Origin: Lachnospiraceae bacterium
GTDB taxonomy: Bacteria > Bacillota > Clostridia > Lachnospirales > Lachnospiraceae
Assembly: GCA_017476305.1 (NCBI GenBank)
Contig: JAFVAA010000005.1
Coordinates: 1 to 9,849, forward strand
DNA: 9,849 nucleotides
Direction: 5' to 3'
The translations under genes were made by a program, and so were the position numbers. Below the pieces are notes generated by a model. The model had not been told where the DNA came from. It was given only the letters and a program-made list of their open reading frames with translations, and ran no database searches. How positions within the stretch are numbered: position 1 is the stretch's first letter; every line of letters begins with the position of its first letter. This document shows, piece after piece, positions 1 to 7,058 of the stretch.

Positions 1-1
1 A

Positions 2-1039
2 CATATTTTAGAGGTTTCTTTGGTGGATCTGAAAAAAATATTGACGAAATTAACTGTGGATTTTGACCTTTGGAAAAAGGATTCAGATGCACAGCCGTAT
101 ATTCCGGATATGGTACAGGGAATGAAGGATGGCGGGTATGCCTATATCGATCAGGGGGCGCTGGTCGTCGATGTAAAGGAGGAGACGGATAAAAAGGAAA
201 TTCCACCGTGCATGATTTTAAAATCAAACGGGGCGACGCTCTATAACACGACGGATCTGGCTACGATCGTGGAGAGGAGAAAGCTTTTTGACCCGGACAA
301 GATTATTTATGTCGTAGACAAAAGGCAGGAGCTCTATTTCGAACAGGTCTTTCGGTGTGCGAGAAAGACAAAGATCATTGGAGAAAATGCAGATCTCATT
401 TTCGTGGGTTTTGGAACGATGAACGGAAAGGATGGAAAACCGTTTAAAACGCGTGATGGTGGAGTGCTTCGCCTGGAAAATCTATTAAATGAGGTTACGG
501 AAGAAGTAGAAAAGAAAATGGAAGATCGTGAGATGGAGGAGGATGCCAGAAAGGATGCGGCAGGGAAAATTGCTCTGGCAGCTATTAAGTACGGAGATTT
601 GACCAATCAGGCTTCAAAGGATTATGTATTTGATATGGAACGCTTTACTTCCTTTGAAGGAAAAACAGGACCTTATATTTTGTATACGATTGTGCGTATT
701 AAATCACTTATTAGGAAACTGCAGGAGCAGGGGATAGAGCTTCCGGAGCATCAGAGAATTTTGCCGGCCACAGATCACACGCAGACGGATGTCATGCTTG
801 CACTTTCGAAGTGGGCAGAAACGGTGGAGGCAGCATTTGCAGAGCAGGCACCGCATAAAATCTGTCAATTTGTTTATGAGCTTTCCGATGCCTTTAATAA
901 ATTTTATCATGAAAATAAAATTGTAACGAATGAGGAGGAAGGTGTACGAGCTTCACATATGAGATTAAGTCTTTTGGTACTGCAGATTTTAGAGCTTGCA
1001 ATCGATCTTCTGGGATTGGAATCACCAGAAAGAATGTAA
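2..1039 (+). CDS. argS: Arginyl-tRNA synthetase, C-terminal part (5' truncated by window edge)
   Basis: Class I aminoacyl-tRNA synthetase that charges tRNA-Arg in the cytoplasm. The frame is open to the left edge: codons from base 2 read [12 protein letters not shown], matching the family's internal EVS-x-x-DLKK stretch. The TTG at 20 is therefore an internal Leu codon, not a start. About 345 residues of a protein usually near 550-600 are visible. Seen: the tRNA synthetase 1d catalytic core (SDAQPYIP, then NTTDLAT), the ArgS version of the KMSKS loop, FKTRDGG, at 443-463, and then the all-helical DALR anticodon-binding domain, beginning near [10 protein letters not shown]. The stop is TAA at 1037-1039. 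There is no clear terminator before the next gene 62 bp away, so read-through is possible. Identification is very secure; the missing N-terminus would hold the HIGH motif. Confidence 0.97.
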   Translation, partial: HILEVSLVDLKKILTKLTVDFDLWKKDSDAQPYIPDMVQGMKDGGYAYIDQGALVVDVKEETDKKEIPPCMILKSNGATLYNTTDLATIVERRKLFDPDKIIYVVDKRQELYFEQVFRCARKTKIIGENADLIFVGFGTMNGKDGKPFKTRDGGVLRLENLLNEVTEEVEKKMEDREMEEDARKDAAGKIALAAIKYGDLTNQASKDYVFDMERFTSFEGKTGPYILYTIVRIKSLIRKLQEQGIELPEHQRILPATDHTQTDVMLALSKWAETVEAAFAEQAPHKICQFVYELSDAFNKFYHENKIVTNEEEGVRASHMRLSLLVLQILELAIDLLGLESPERM

Positions 1040-1101
1040 CCGCATGGCTGCTCTGTTTAGGAAGGAAAGCAGTCGGCATTAACAGAGAGAGGAGAAAGAT
1101 C

Positions 1102-2412
1102 ATGTATCGTCTGATTTCTAAGTTAGTAATTTATCGAAATTTGGGTGAGGATTGTCTTCTATACCGTTTTGCAGATATTTGCAAAAGATTTGAGCGGAAT
1201 GCATATGAAAAAGAGGAACTGACAGCAGAAATTTATGGAGAAATCCACAGACTTTTAGACATAGCTACAAGCTATGGATTTGATAAAAATTTGTGGCATA
1301 ATTATCTGGCATTTCTTCTCGCGATGACAGAAAATCCATTTACCTTAGTCTGTGAAAAAACGGGCGCAAATGAGGGAACCGTAAATGAATTTGCAAAGGG
1401 AGATTTTGCGGTTTTTAAGAAGCTTTTTGACTATGATTTTAAACCTTTGGAGGAGAAGCTTGGGATCAATTGCTTTACCATTGTTCTGAACTATAAGGCG
1501 GTGGTAAAAAGTGAGCAGATTTTTAATAAAAGTGTCAGTGAGAAGGTGCAGGAGCTGAGCAGCAGTATCGAAGGGGCAGCAGATGAGGAGGAGATGTACC
1601 GGCTCGTGACGGATTTTTACCAGAGATACGGTGTGGGAAAGTTTGGGTTAAATAAGGCATTTCGTATAGGGAAAAATGAGAACGGAAGCATTTTAAGCCC
1701 GATTACGACTACGGGAAATATGGTTTTAGATGATCTGGTAGGGTATGAAGATCAGAAACAGAGACTGATAGAAAATACGGAGGCATTCGTCGAAGGAAGA
1801 GCTGCGAATAATGTGCTTTTATTCGGAGATGCAGGAACGGGAAAGTCTACCAGCATAAAGGCAGTCCTAAATCAGTACTATAGCAGGGGACTTCGGATGA
1901 TAGAGGTTTATAAGCATGAGTTTAAGGAGCTTTCCAGAGTGGTAGCCGAGATTAAAAACAGAAACTACCGGTTCATCATTTTTATGGATGATCTTTCGTT
2001 TGAAGAGTTTGAAATCGAGTATAAGTATCTGAAGGCTGTGATCGAGGGAGGTCTGGAAATCAAACCGGAAAATGTCCTGATTTATGCGACTTCGAACAGG
2101 AGGCATCTGATTCGTGAGATGTGGAGCGACCGCTCGGATATGTCCCAGGATGAGCTGCATCGTTCGGATACGATGCAGGAAAAGCTCTCCCTGGCTGCCC
2201 GGTTCGGCGTGACGATTGGATTTTATAAACCTCAGCCAAAGGAGTTCTATCACATCGTGACCACTTTGGCAAAGCGTTATCCGGAGATTACGCTTTCTGA
2301 GGAAGAGCTCAGAACGGAGGCAAATAAGTGGGAGTTAAGTCATGGCGGGGTTTCCGGCAGGACGGCACAGCAGTTTATAACGTATCTGCGGGGGAAGGGC
2401 GCTGAAAAATAA
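1102..2412 (+). CDS. AAA+ family ATPase, DUF815 type
   Basis: A 436-residue ATPase of the DUF815 family (AAA+ superfamily). Its biological role is not established. The C-terminal half carries the ATPase: Walker A GDAGTGKS at residues 242-249, Walker B FIIFMDD ending at D296-D297, and a sensor-1-like YATSN around 328-332 followed by RRHL. Arg residues in the RSD and LAARFG stretches further on are candidate arginine fingers. The N-terminal 200 residues are helical, charged and unfamiliar to me; they may bind a partner. No signal peptide or membrane segment is seen, so it is probably cytoplasmic. The start is well supported by GAGAGGAG seven bases upstream of ATG 1102. A 7-bp inverted repeat (1051-1057 with 1081-1087) touches that binding site. 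The gene ends at a strong terminator, so it is the last gene of its unit, possibly shared with argS. Confidence 0.88.
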   Translation: MYRLISKLVIYRNLGEDCLLYRFADICKRFERNAYEKEELTAEIYGEIHRLLDIATSYGFDKNLWHNYLAFLLAMTENPFTLVCEKTGANEGTVNEFAKGDFAVFKKLFDYDFKPLEEKLGINCFTIVLNYKAVVKSEQIFNKSVSEKVQELSSSIEGAADEEEMYRLVTDFYQRYGVGKFGLNKAFRIGKNENGSILSPITTTGNMVLDDLVGYEDQKQRLIENTEAFVEGRAANNVLLFGDAGTGKSTSIKAVLNQYYSRGLRMIEVYKHEFKELSRVVAEIKNRNYRFIIFMDDLSFEEFEIEYKYLKAVIEGGLEIKPENVLIYATSNRRHLIREMWSDRSDMSQDELHRSDTMQEKLSLAARFGVTIGFYKPQPKEFYHIVTTLAKRYPEITLSEEELRTEANKWELSHGGVSGRTAQQFITYLRGKGAEK

Positions 2413-2420
2413 CAGTTGAG

Positions 2421-2465
2421 AAAAGATCTGCTGTCTGTATCAAATACAAACAGCAGATTTTGTTT
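2421..2465. terminator. Bidirectional intrinsic terminator between converging genes
   Basis: Arms 2426-2440 and 2444-2458 form a 15-bp stem with a 3-base loop. The stem is followed by TTTTGTTT on the plus strand and by CTTTTCTC on the minus strand. It lies between the stop codons of the DUF815 ATPase (2412) and the convergent glycosyltransferase (2471) and can serve both. The one imperfection is C2435 opposite A2449. In plus-strand RNA this is a C-A mismatch, whereas in minus-strand RNA it becomes a G-U pair, so the minus-strand hairpin is fully paired. Confidence 0.85.
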
Positions 2466-2470
2466 GCAGG

Positions 2471-3655
2471 CTAATTATCATTATTTGTATCCGTATGATG
2501 CAGCAGAGAGAGTATTTGTTCCGCTCTGTTCTTCCAGGTATGGTTTTTCCGTGCGTATGCTTTCGCTTTTTGTGCTTCTCTTTCTGCTTCTTCTGTATGA
2601 GAAAGATAATACTTTATGCTTGAGATGATTTTCTGTTCTTTTGCCAGGTTGTATACGAGAACTCCCTTTTTTGCCAGCTGCTCATTTTTGATGTATGTAC
2701 TATCATCGGTGATGCATATACAACCGCTTAGCATACCTGTTGCCAGCCGGTCGTGAAAGCCTGCCTTTGCCCAGGGAAGAACATTTAACGTAAATTGATA
2801 TTCTGTCATAATATCTGCCATTTCCAAATATGGGACCGAAGGGAAGCAATGCAGATTTTCCTTTCCGGGGACATCGAGATTTTCCCAGCCGCTTCCGTAG
2901 ATATCTATTTCAATACCATTAGCAAGTAAAGTACGAAGGATTTCTTCCCGGTAATAGCCTCGTAAAAAGTTTTCTACCGGATTTATGCAGGCTGAAAATT
3001 CAGATGTTTCTTTGATAGAGATGTTTCTGTGTTCGTTTTCGGAAATATTTTTTATGATAATTTGTTCTATTGTCATATTTGGATGATCCAATCCGTCCGC
3101 GATCAAATTCGTAATCAGACCTTCGCTGGGAGTATTCGCGATTGCTTCCAACTGGGTTCTCAGGTTTCGGTAGGAGCCAAAAAAGCAAATTCTTTTTTTC
3201 CTGTCAGCGAAAGGAATATCCTGCCTTTTTGGAATGCTTCCTGCCTGGTGGATGGTTCCCAGTGCATGACAATCAGGATAAGCTTCGGCAGCACATTTCG
3301 TGAACGTATCATCTACAAAAAGGGAGTGGCAGTCCGGTATGTTATTCCGTAATCTTTCGTGGTGATGAAAGGGATGGTCCACGTAAAATGCCAGAATTTG
3401 ATCTTTTAAAGGAAAATCTTCCATAATGTCAATGGCAATGCCGTTTATCGAGATGATGAGATCCAGACGTGTGCCTTTTGCTATTTGGTGCAAATTTTGA
3501 TAAAATTCATCGGCAGAATAATACTGATTCGTTGAACTTAGCTGTAGATGAGTACACTTTTCTCCTGCCTGTGCAAATCCCTCTGCTAATTCGTCTGCAA
3601 AAATATTAAGTGCATTGTATGCTGAATTTCCTGAAATAATTACAATTTGTTTCAT
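2471..3655 (-). CDS. CgeB-like glycosyltransferase (GT-B fold, glycosyl transferases group 1 type)
   Basis: Probable cytoplasmic glycosyltransferase of 394 residues with two Rossmann-like halves. The N-terminus, MKQIVIISGNSAYNALN, starts the first half, which resembles DUF3880/CgeB N-domains and contains FYVDHPFHHH. The C-terminal half resembles the group 1 domain: IYGSGWENL near residue 252, a helix-loop YLEMADIM, then FHDRLATGMLSGCICITD near 300, where family members usually have an R-x-x-E/A-x-A-x-G element. A HTWKNRAEQIL tail starts near 372. I chose the start at 3655 because GGGGAGG (minus strand, 3665-3671) sits nine bases upstream. An ATG three codons earlier directly abuts that site, and the longer reading frame to 3787 would run through the promoter. 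Donor and acceptor are unknown; B. subtilis CgeB acts on the spore surface, but nothing here shows a sporulation link. Confidence 0.82.
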   Translation of the reverse strand: MKQIVIISGNSAYNALNIFADELAEGFAQAGEKCTHLQLSSTNQYYSADEFYQNLHQIAKGTRLDLIISINGIAIDIMEDFPLKDQILAFYVDHPFHHHERLRNNIPDCHSLFVDDTFTKCAAEAYPDCHALGTIHQAGSIPKRQDIPFADRKKRICFFGSYRNLRTQLEAIANTPSEGLITNLIADGLDHPNMTIEQIIIKNISENEHRNISIKETSEFSACINPVENFLRGYYREEILRTLLANGIEIDIYGSGWENLDVPGKENLHCFPSVPYLEMADIMTEYQFTLNVLPWAKAGFHDRLATGMLSGCICITDDSTYIKNEQLAKKGVLVYNLAKEQKIISSIKYYLSHTEEAEREAQKAKAYARKNHTWKNRAEQILSLLHHTDTNNDN

Positions 3656-3721
3656 GCCTGGCATCCTCCCCGTTTCAAGCGGCTTTTTGGGAAACTGAAA
3701 TATAAAAGCTGTTTGAAAAAT

Positions 3722-3750
3722 AGTGTAGCACAGTTTTTGGGACATGTCCA
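3722..3750 (-). promoter_or_regulatory. Predicted sigma-A promoter for the CgeB-like glycosyltransferase
   Basis: Read on the minus strand: TGGACA (-35, plus 3745-3750), a 17-base spacer, and TACACT (-10, plus 3722-3727) preceded by TGC, which makes an extended -10. Initiation near 3715 would give a leader of about 60 bases ending in the GGGGAGG binding site. The -35 box lies partly inside the palindrome GGACATGTCC. Confidence 0.6.
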
Positions 3751-3775
3751 GCTGTCCTGTAACTGTTTGACAGTT
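3740..3775. promoter_or_regulatory. Possible operator region: palindromes between divergent promoters
   Basis: Two short dyads sit on the two -35 boxes. GGACATGTCC (3740-3749) is a perfect 10-bp palindrome over the minus-strand -35. AACTGT-TTG-ACAGTT (3761-3775) is centred on the plus-strand TTGACA. Between them lies CAGCTG, and TGTCC recurs. This arrangement would suit a regulator acting on both transcription units. No regulator gene is adjacent, so the function is inferred from position only. Confidence 0.35.
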
Positions 3776-3795
3776 TGAGAAAATCATAGTACTAT
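3767..3795 (+). promoter_or_regulatory. Predicted sigma-A promoter for the 135-residue protein gene
   Basis: Consensus TTGACA at 3767-3772, a 17-base spacer, then TACTAT at 3790-3795 (four of six matches). An overlapping TATAAA at 3793-3798 would need a 20-base spacer. Transcription would start near 3802, leaving a short leader before AGGAG at 3821-3825. It probably also drives the downstream StrF-like glycosyltransferase gene. Confidence 0.65.
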
Positions 3796-3830
3796 AAATA
3801 AAACTTCAAAGGAAAATTTCAGGAGAAAAA

Positions 3831-4238
3831 ATGATGGATTTTGATGCAGAAAAAATGAGCTGTTTTATGAGAGAGCGGCGGCTCGTAGAGGCATTTGATT
3901 ATTTAAAGCCCGCATTGGCAGAACATTCTTATTATACTGCGCTTATGTTTGCGGCACTTTTAAATATTCTGGCAGCTGAGCTTTCCAAACATGAAGAAAA
4001 CTGTATTTTAGATATATCGGATGACTGGCAGGATTGGTTCAGGCATTTTCACAGTATCAAGTTTCTTGTGCGCCGTTTAGAGACTCCTCATTTAAGAAAG
4101 TATGCCGACGAGTTGTTTGTATATAAAGCCAGGTACCATGTGTCTGATGTGGCAATCAGGCACATCATCAGATACTCTGCGATTCGTCCGGAGGAAACGT
4201 TAAAAGTTTATGAAAAAATAAATGCTTTGCATTTATAA
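3831..4238 (+). CDS. Unrecognised 135-residue helical protein in glycosyltransferase island
   Basis: I do not recognise this family. The gene looks real: it follows a TTGACA promoter, has AGGAG five bases before ATG 3831, and shows normal codon use. A second ATG follows immediately, so translation could begin one codon later. The product is predicted almost wholly alpha-helical. A central hydrophobic stretch, YYTALMFAALLNILAAELS (about residues 34-52), is broken by polar residues and is more like a buried helix than a membrane anchor. It is followed by a Trp-rich patch (DDWQDWFRHFH) and a basic C-terminal half rich in Arg, His and Tyr (HVSDVAIRHIIRY). There is no signal peptide, metal cluster or nucleotide-binding motif. 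The adjacent StrF-like and divergent CgeB-like glycosyltransferases suggest a helper, acceptor-recognition or regulatory part in glycosylation; this is inference only. Confidence 0.7.
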   Translation: MMDFDAEKMSCFMRERRLVEAFDYLKPALAEHSYYTALMFAALLNILAAELSKHEENCILDISDDWQDWFRHFHSIKFLVRRLETPHLRKYADELFVYKARYHVSDVAIRHIIRYSAIRPEETLKVYEKINALHL

Positions 4239-4240
4239 TG

Positions 4241-4259
4241 GAAGTTGCTTCGCAACTTC
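4241..4259. repeat. Perfect hairpin, possible REP-like element or processing site
   Basis: GAAGTTGC-TTC-GCAACTTC is an 8-bp perfect inverted repeat starting two bases after the stop codon of the 135-residue protein. No T-run follows on either strand, so it is not a standard terminator. It could partly stop transcription, stabilise the 3' end of the first message segment, or be a dispersed intergenic repeat. Confidence 0.6.
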
Positions 4260-4262
4260 GGA

Positions 4263-4283
4263 ATGTCCAAAATACATGGACAT
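4263..4283. repeat. Inverted repeat ATGTCCA-N7-TGGACAT
   Basis: A 7-bp perfect inverted repeat with spacer AAATACA, four bases after the preceding hairpin and about 39 bases before the start of the StrF-like gene. The word ATGTCCA also occurs in the divergent promoter region at 3744-3750. It could be a protein-binding dyad or the second half of a composite repeat. No convincing promoter was found around it. Confidence 0.45.
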
Positions 4284-4321
4284 AATTATGGAAAAATCAG
4301 CAGAACAGTATGGAGAAAAGA

Positions 4322-5023
4322 ATGAATAATCAGAAAATATGTTTTATTATTTGCTTTAATGATGAATTATTTTTGGAAGAGTGCTGCTTTTATATCCGCA
4401 ATCTTCATATTCCAAGGGGGATGGAGATTGATATTCAGGCAATAGAGGGTGCCTCCTCCATGACCGAAGGATACCAGGCGGGAATGGAAAGTTCGGATGC
4501 CAGGTACAAGGTCTATTTGCATCAGGATACTTTTATTTTGAACCGGTATTTTTTAGATGCGATTCTGGATATTTTTTCGGAAGAGGATATTGGAATGATT
4601 GGAATGGTCGGCAGTGTGCAGCTTCCCCCGGATGCGGTCATGTGGAACAATGCCATGCGATGTGGAAAGGTCCGTAGAAATGCGATTCTGAATGATTTTG
4701 TTTTTGAACTGCAGGTCCCGGTCGAAGGAAGGTATCGGGAGGTACAAGCTGTGGATGGCCTTTTGATGGCGACATCCGTGGATATACCCTGGAGAAAGGA
4801 TATTTTTACGGGATGGCATTTTTATGATATTTCACAGTCCATGGAGATGTATAAGCATGGATACCGTGTCGTCGTTCCGAAGCAGGAGACGCCATGGTGC
4901 CTGCATGATGTTGACGTAAGTTCCGGGGAAGAGCGGGATAAGGCTTATGGTTATTGGAAAAAGAAATTTTTAGAAAATTATAATTTGAATGAGATATTTT
5001 CGACGAATGGTCCGCGTTTATAA
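4322..5023 (+). CDS. StrF-like glycosyltransferase (GT-A fold, family 2-like)
   Basis: A 233-residue glycosyltransferase-like protein resembling the family named for streptomycin biosynthesis protein StrF, a GT2-type nucleotide-sugar-binding fold. Evidence: the opening strand KICFIICFNDELFLEEC; GASSMTEGYQAGM, in which a run of small residues and an acidic residue precede the next helix; YLHQDTFI near residues 65-72, with HQD in the place of the usual DXD metal-binding motif; an IGMIGMVGS strand; and GWHFYDISQSMEMYKHGYRVVVP, the acceptor-side acidic element typical of this family. The C-terminus ends with WKKKFLENYNL. I prefer ATG 4322 because GGAG at 4312-4315 is six bases upstream; the in-frame ATG at 4310 has no binding site. 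No membrane helix is seen. The sugar and acceptor are unknown. Confidence 0.82.
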   Translation: MNNQKICFIICFNDELFLEECCFYIRNLHIPRGMEIDIQAIEGASSMTEGYQAGMESSDARYKVYLHQDTFILNRYFLDAILDIFSEEDIGMIGMVGSVQLPPDAVMWNNAMRCGKVRRNAILNDFVFELQVPVEGRYREVQAVDGLLMATSVDIPWRKDIFTGWHFYDISQSMEMYKHGYRVVVPKQETPWCLHDVDVSSGEERDKAYGYWKKKFLENYNLNEIFSTNGPRL

Positions 5024-5046
5024 CAATAATAAGGGTTTCAGAACTC

Positions 5047-5075
5047 TTGACAAACAGGAAACAGATTGCTAAAAT
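5047..5075 (+). promoter_or_regulatory. Near-consensus sigma-A promoter for ilvN-ilvC
   Basis: TTGACA (5047-5052), a 17-base spacer and TAAAAT (5070-5075) match the vegetative consensus in eleven of twelve positions. Initiation near 5082 leaves a leader of about 50 bases. That is too short for a T-box or leader-peptide attenuator, so any branched-chain amino acid control would have to come from a protein operator or from the hairpin between ilvN and ilvC. Confidence 0.8.
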
Positions 5076-5130
5076 TAAATTTGGTGTTTTTATAGTTCAA
5101 AAAGATACATAAAGCAGAATGGGGATTGTT

Positions 5131-5649
5131 ATGAAGGAGAGAATTTTATCGATTTTGGTAGATAATACAGCTGGTGTTTTAGGGAGGATTTCCGGTCTTT
5201 TTAGCCGCAGAGGTTATAATATCGACAGTCTGACTGTGGGTGAGACGGAAAATCCTGCATTCTCGCGAATGACTGTGGTGGTTCGCGGCGATGACAGAGT
5301 GCTGGATCAGATTGAGCGTCAGCTGGAAAAGCTGGAGGATGTTCGCTCTGTAAAGGTTTTACAGCATGGGAAAAGAGTTTGCAGAGAACTGATTTTGATT
5401 ACGGTCGCAGTCACTCCGGAAAAGAGACCGGAGATCGTGGCAATCGCTGATATCTTTCGTGCAAAGATTGTGGATGTTGGTCTGGAAACGATGATGATCG
5501 AGCTGACAGGAAATCAGAATAAGATGAATGCCTTTGTCGGTCTTTTAGACGGTTATGAGATTTTAGAGATGGTAAGGACGGGATTGACGGGACTCAGCAG
5601 AGGCGCTGAAGATATGTTTGACGAATCTGATATGGACCTGGAGGGATGA
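5131..5649 (+). CDS. ilvN: Acetolactate synthase small (regulatory) subunit
   Basis: Regulatory subunit of acetohydroxyacid synthase, the first shared enzyme of valine, leucine and isoleucine synthesis. It activates the IlvB catalytic subunit and confers valine feedback inhibition. The protein has 172 residues. An N-terminal ACT domain (about 4-75) is clear: ILVDNTAGVLGRISGLFSRR, whose Asn-Thr-x-Gly turn contributes to the valine site, then YNIDSLTVGETE. The C-terminal small-subunit domain runs from about 85 to 160 (ELILITV, then DIFRAKIVDVG), with an acidic tail. Start choice is uncertain. ATG 5131 gives the usual family N-terminus MKERIL and has a modest GGGGA at 5121-5125; ATG 5119 would add four residues but has no good binding site. 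ilvB is not in the window and must be encoded elsewhere. ilvC follows 82 bp downstream. Confidence 0.95.
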   Translation: MKERILSILVDNTAGVLGRISGLFSRRGYNIDSLTVGETENPAFSRMTVVVRGDDRVLDQIERQLEKLEDVRSVKVLQHGKRVCRELILITVAVTPEKRPEIVAIADIFRAKIVDVGLETMMIELTGNQNKMNAFVGLLDGYEILEMVRTGLTGLSRGAEDMFDESDMDLEG

Positions 5650-5670
5650 TGGACTGTATAACATAGTGGA

Positions 5671-5692
5671 AAGACGGTTATCAAACCGTTTT
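5671..5692 (+). terminator. Weak hairpin between ilvN and ilvC, possible attenuator
   Basis: ACGGTT (5674-5679) pairs with AACCGT (5684-5689) around loop ATCA and extends by one G-U and two A-U pairs to nine pairs. Only four T residues follow directly, but a run of eight T lies 11-18 bases further on (5703-5710), just before the ilvC ribosome binding site. It may partly reduce transcription into ilvC or serve as an RNA processing site. Confidence 0.4.
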
Positions 5693-5701
5693 GCAGTATA
5701 A

Positions 5702-6757
<1,056 letters not shown>

Positions 6758-6786
6758 AGTTTGGCGATAAAAAGTGATGGGATTGG

Positions 6787-6829
6787 AAAAGAGAAACAGA
6801 AATTCTGGTTTGGTTTCTGTTTCTCTTTT
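6787..6829 (+). terminator. 16-bp perfect stem-loop after ilvC (likely terminator)
   Basis: Arms 6787-6802 and 6814-6829 are perfectly complementary over 16 bp, with an 11-base loop. The 3' arm ends in CTTTT and the 5' arm begins AAAA, so the arm supplies its own short U-tract and the minus strand also ends in TTTT. It most likely ends the ilvN-ilvC message. The next ribosome binding site begins only five or six bases later, so it could also act as a leader structure for the small peptide gene. Confidence 0.65.
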
Positions 6830-6847
6830 AGAAAGGAAGGGTATTTT

Positions 6848-6961
6848 ATGGTTTTTATAGCAGGAGTGATCGGAGTCGTCGTTGTGGCAGTTGTCGTCGT
6901 TGTAGCAGCAGTATCTGCAATCGTAGGAGGGATCAAGGCATCTGCACTGGATGAGGATTGA
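6848..6961 (+). CDS. Small valine-rich single-helix membrane peptide (37 residues)
   Basis: Unrecognised micropeptide. Evidence that it is translated: GGAAGGG at 6835-6841 lies six bases before ATG 6848, right after the ilvC stem-loop. The peptide is hydrophobic from residue 2 to about 29 (MVFIAGVIGVVVVAVVVVV begins it), 13 of its 37 residues are valine, and it ends with the charged tail KASALDED. It should form one transmembrane helix, without a cleavable signal peptide. All four valine codons are used. Two 18-bp units (6875-6892 and 6893-6910) are near-duplicates, suggesting growth by slippage. The stop at 6959-6961 overlaps an ATG at 6951 that is in frame with aroD, and aroD proper starts 97 bp later. 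It could be a membrane regulator or a type I toxin-like peptide; no antitoxin RNA was identified. Confidence 0.55.
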   Translation: MVFIAGVIGVVVVAVVVVVAAVSAIVGGIKASALDED

Positions 6962-7058
6962 AAAGACGGAAAGCGCATTTGGGGAGCAGGATTCATCTTT
7001 GGATGAAGCATGCCTTTCTGGTGCGTTTTGCATAGGAACGGTTAAGGGAAAGTGTAGG

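Noticed and set aside
20..22. TTG at 20 as the start of argS
   Set aside because: The frame continues to the left edge with ArgS-like residues (HILEVS), so the gene is cut by the window rather than starting here.
1040..1101. Hairpin CTCTGTT/AACAGAG between argS and the DUF815 gene as a terminator
   Set aside because: Only seven pairs with a long loop, a competing CTGCT/AGCAG pairing, and no T-run.
3656..3787. N-terminal extension of the minus-strand glycosyltransferase
   Set aside because: The added residues look unstructured, the region contains the predicted promoter and palindromes, and a good GGGGAGG site points to the ATG at 3655.
3811..3833. CodY-like box before the 135-residue gene
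   Set aside because: AATTTC-AGGAGAAAA resembles the motif only loosely and is explained by an A-rich leader plus the AGGAG ribosome binding site.
4241..4259. Intrinsic terminator after the 135-residue gene
   Set aside because: Perfect stem but followed by GGAATG with no T-run, and the next gene has no promoter of its own that I can see.
5076..5130. T-box riboswitch or leader-peptide attenuator before ilvN
   Set aside because: The leader is only about 50 bases and has no stem-loop, specifier loop or branched-chain codon run.
6951..7058. 36-residue N-terminal extension of AroD from ATG 6951
   Set aside because: No ribosome binding site at a useful distance and no AroD similarity until the Met at 7059; the overlap with the micropeptide stop is noted but not decisive.
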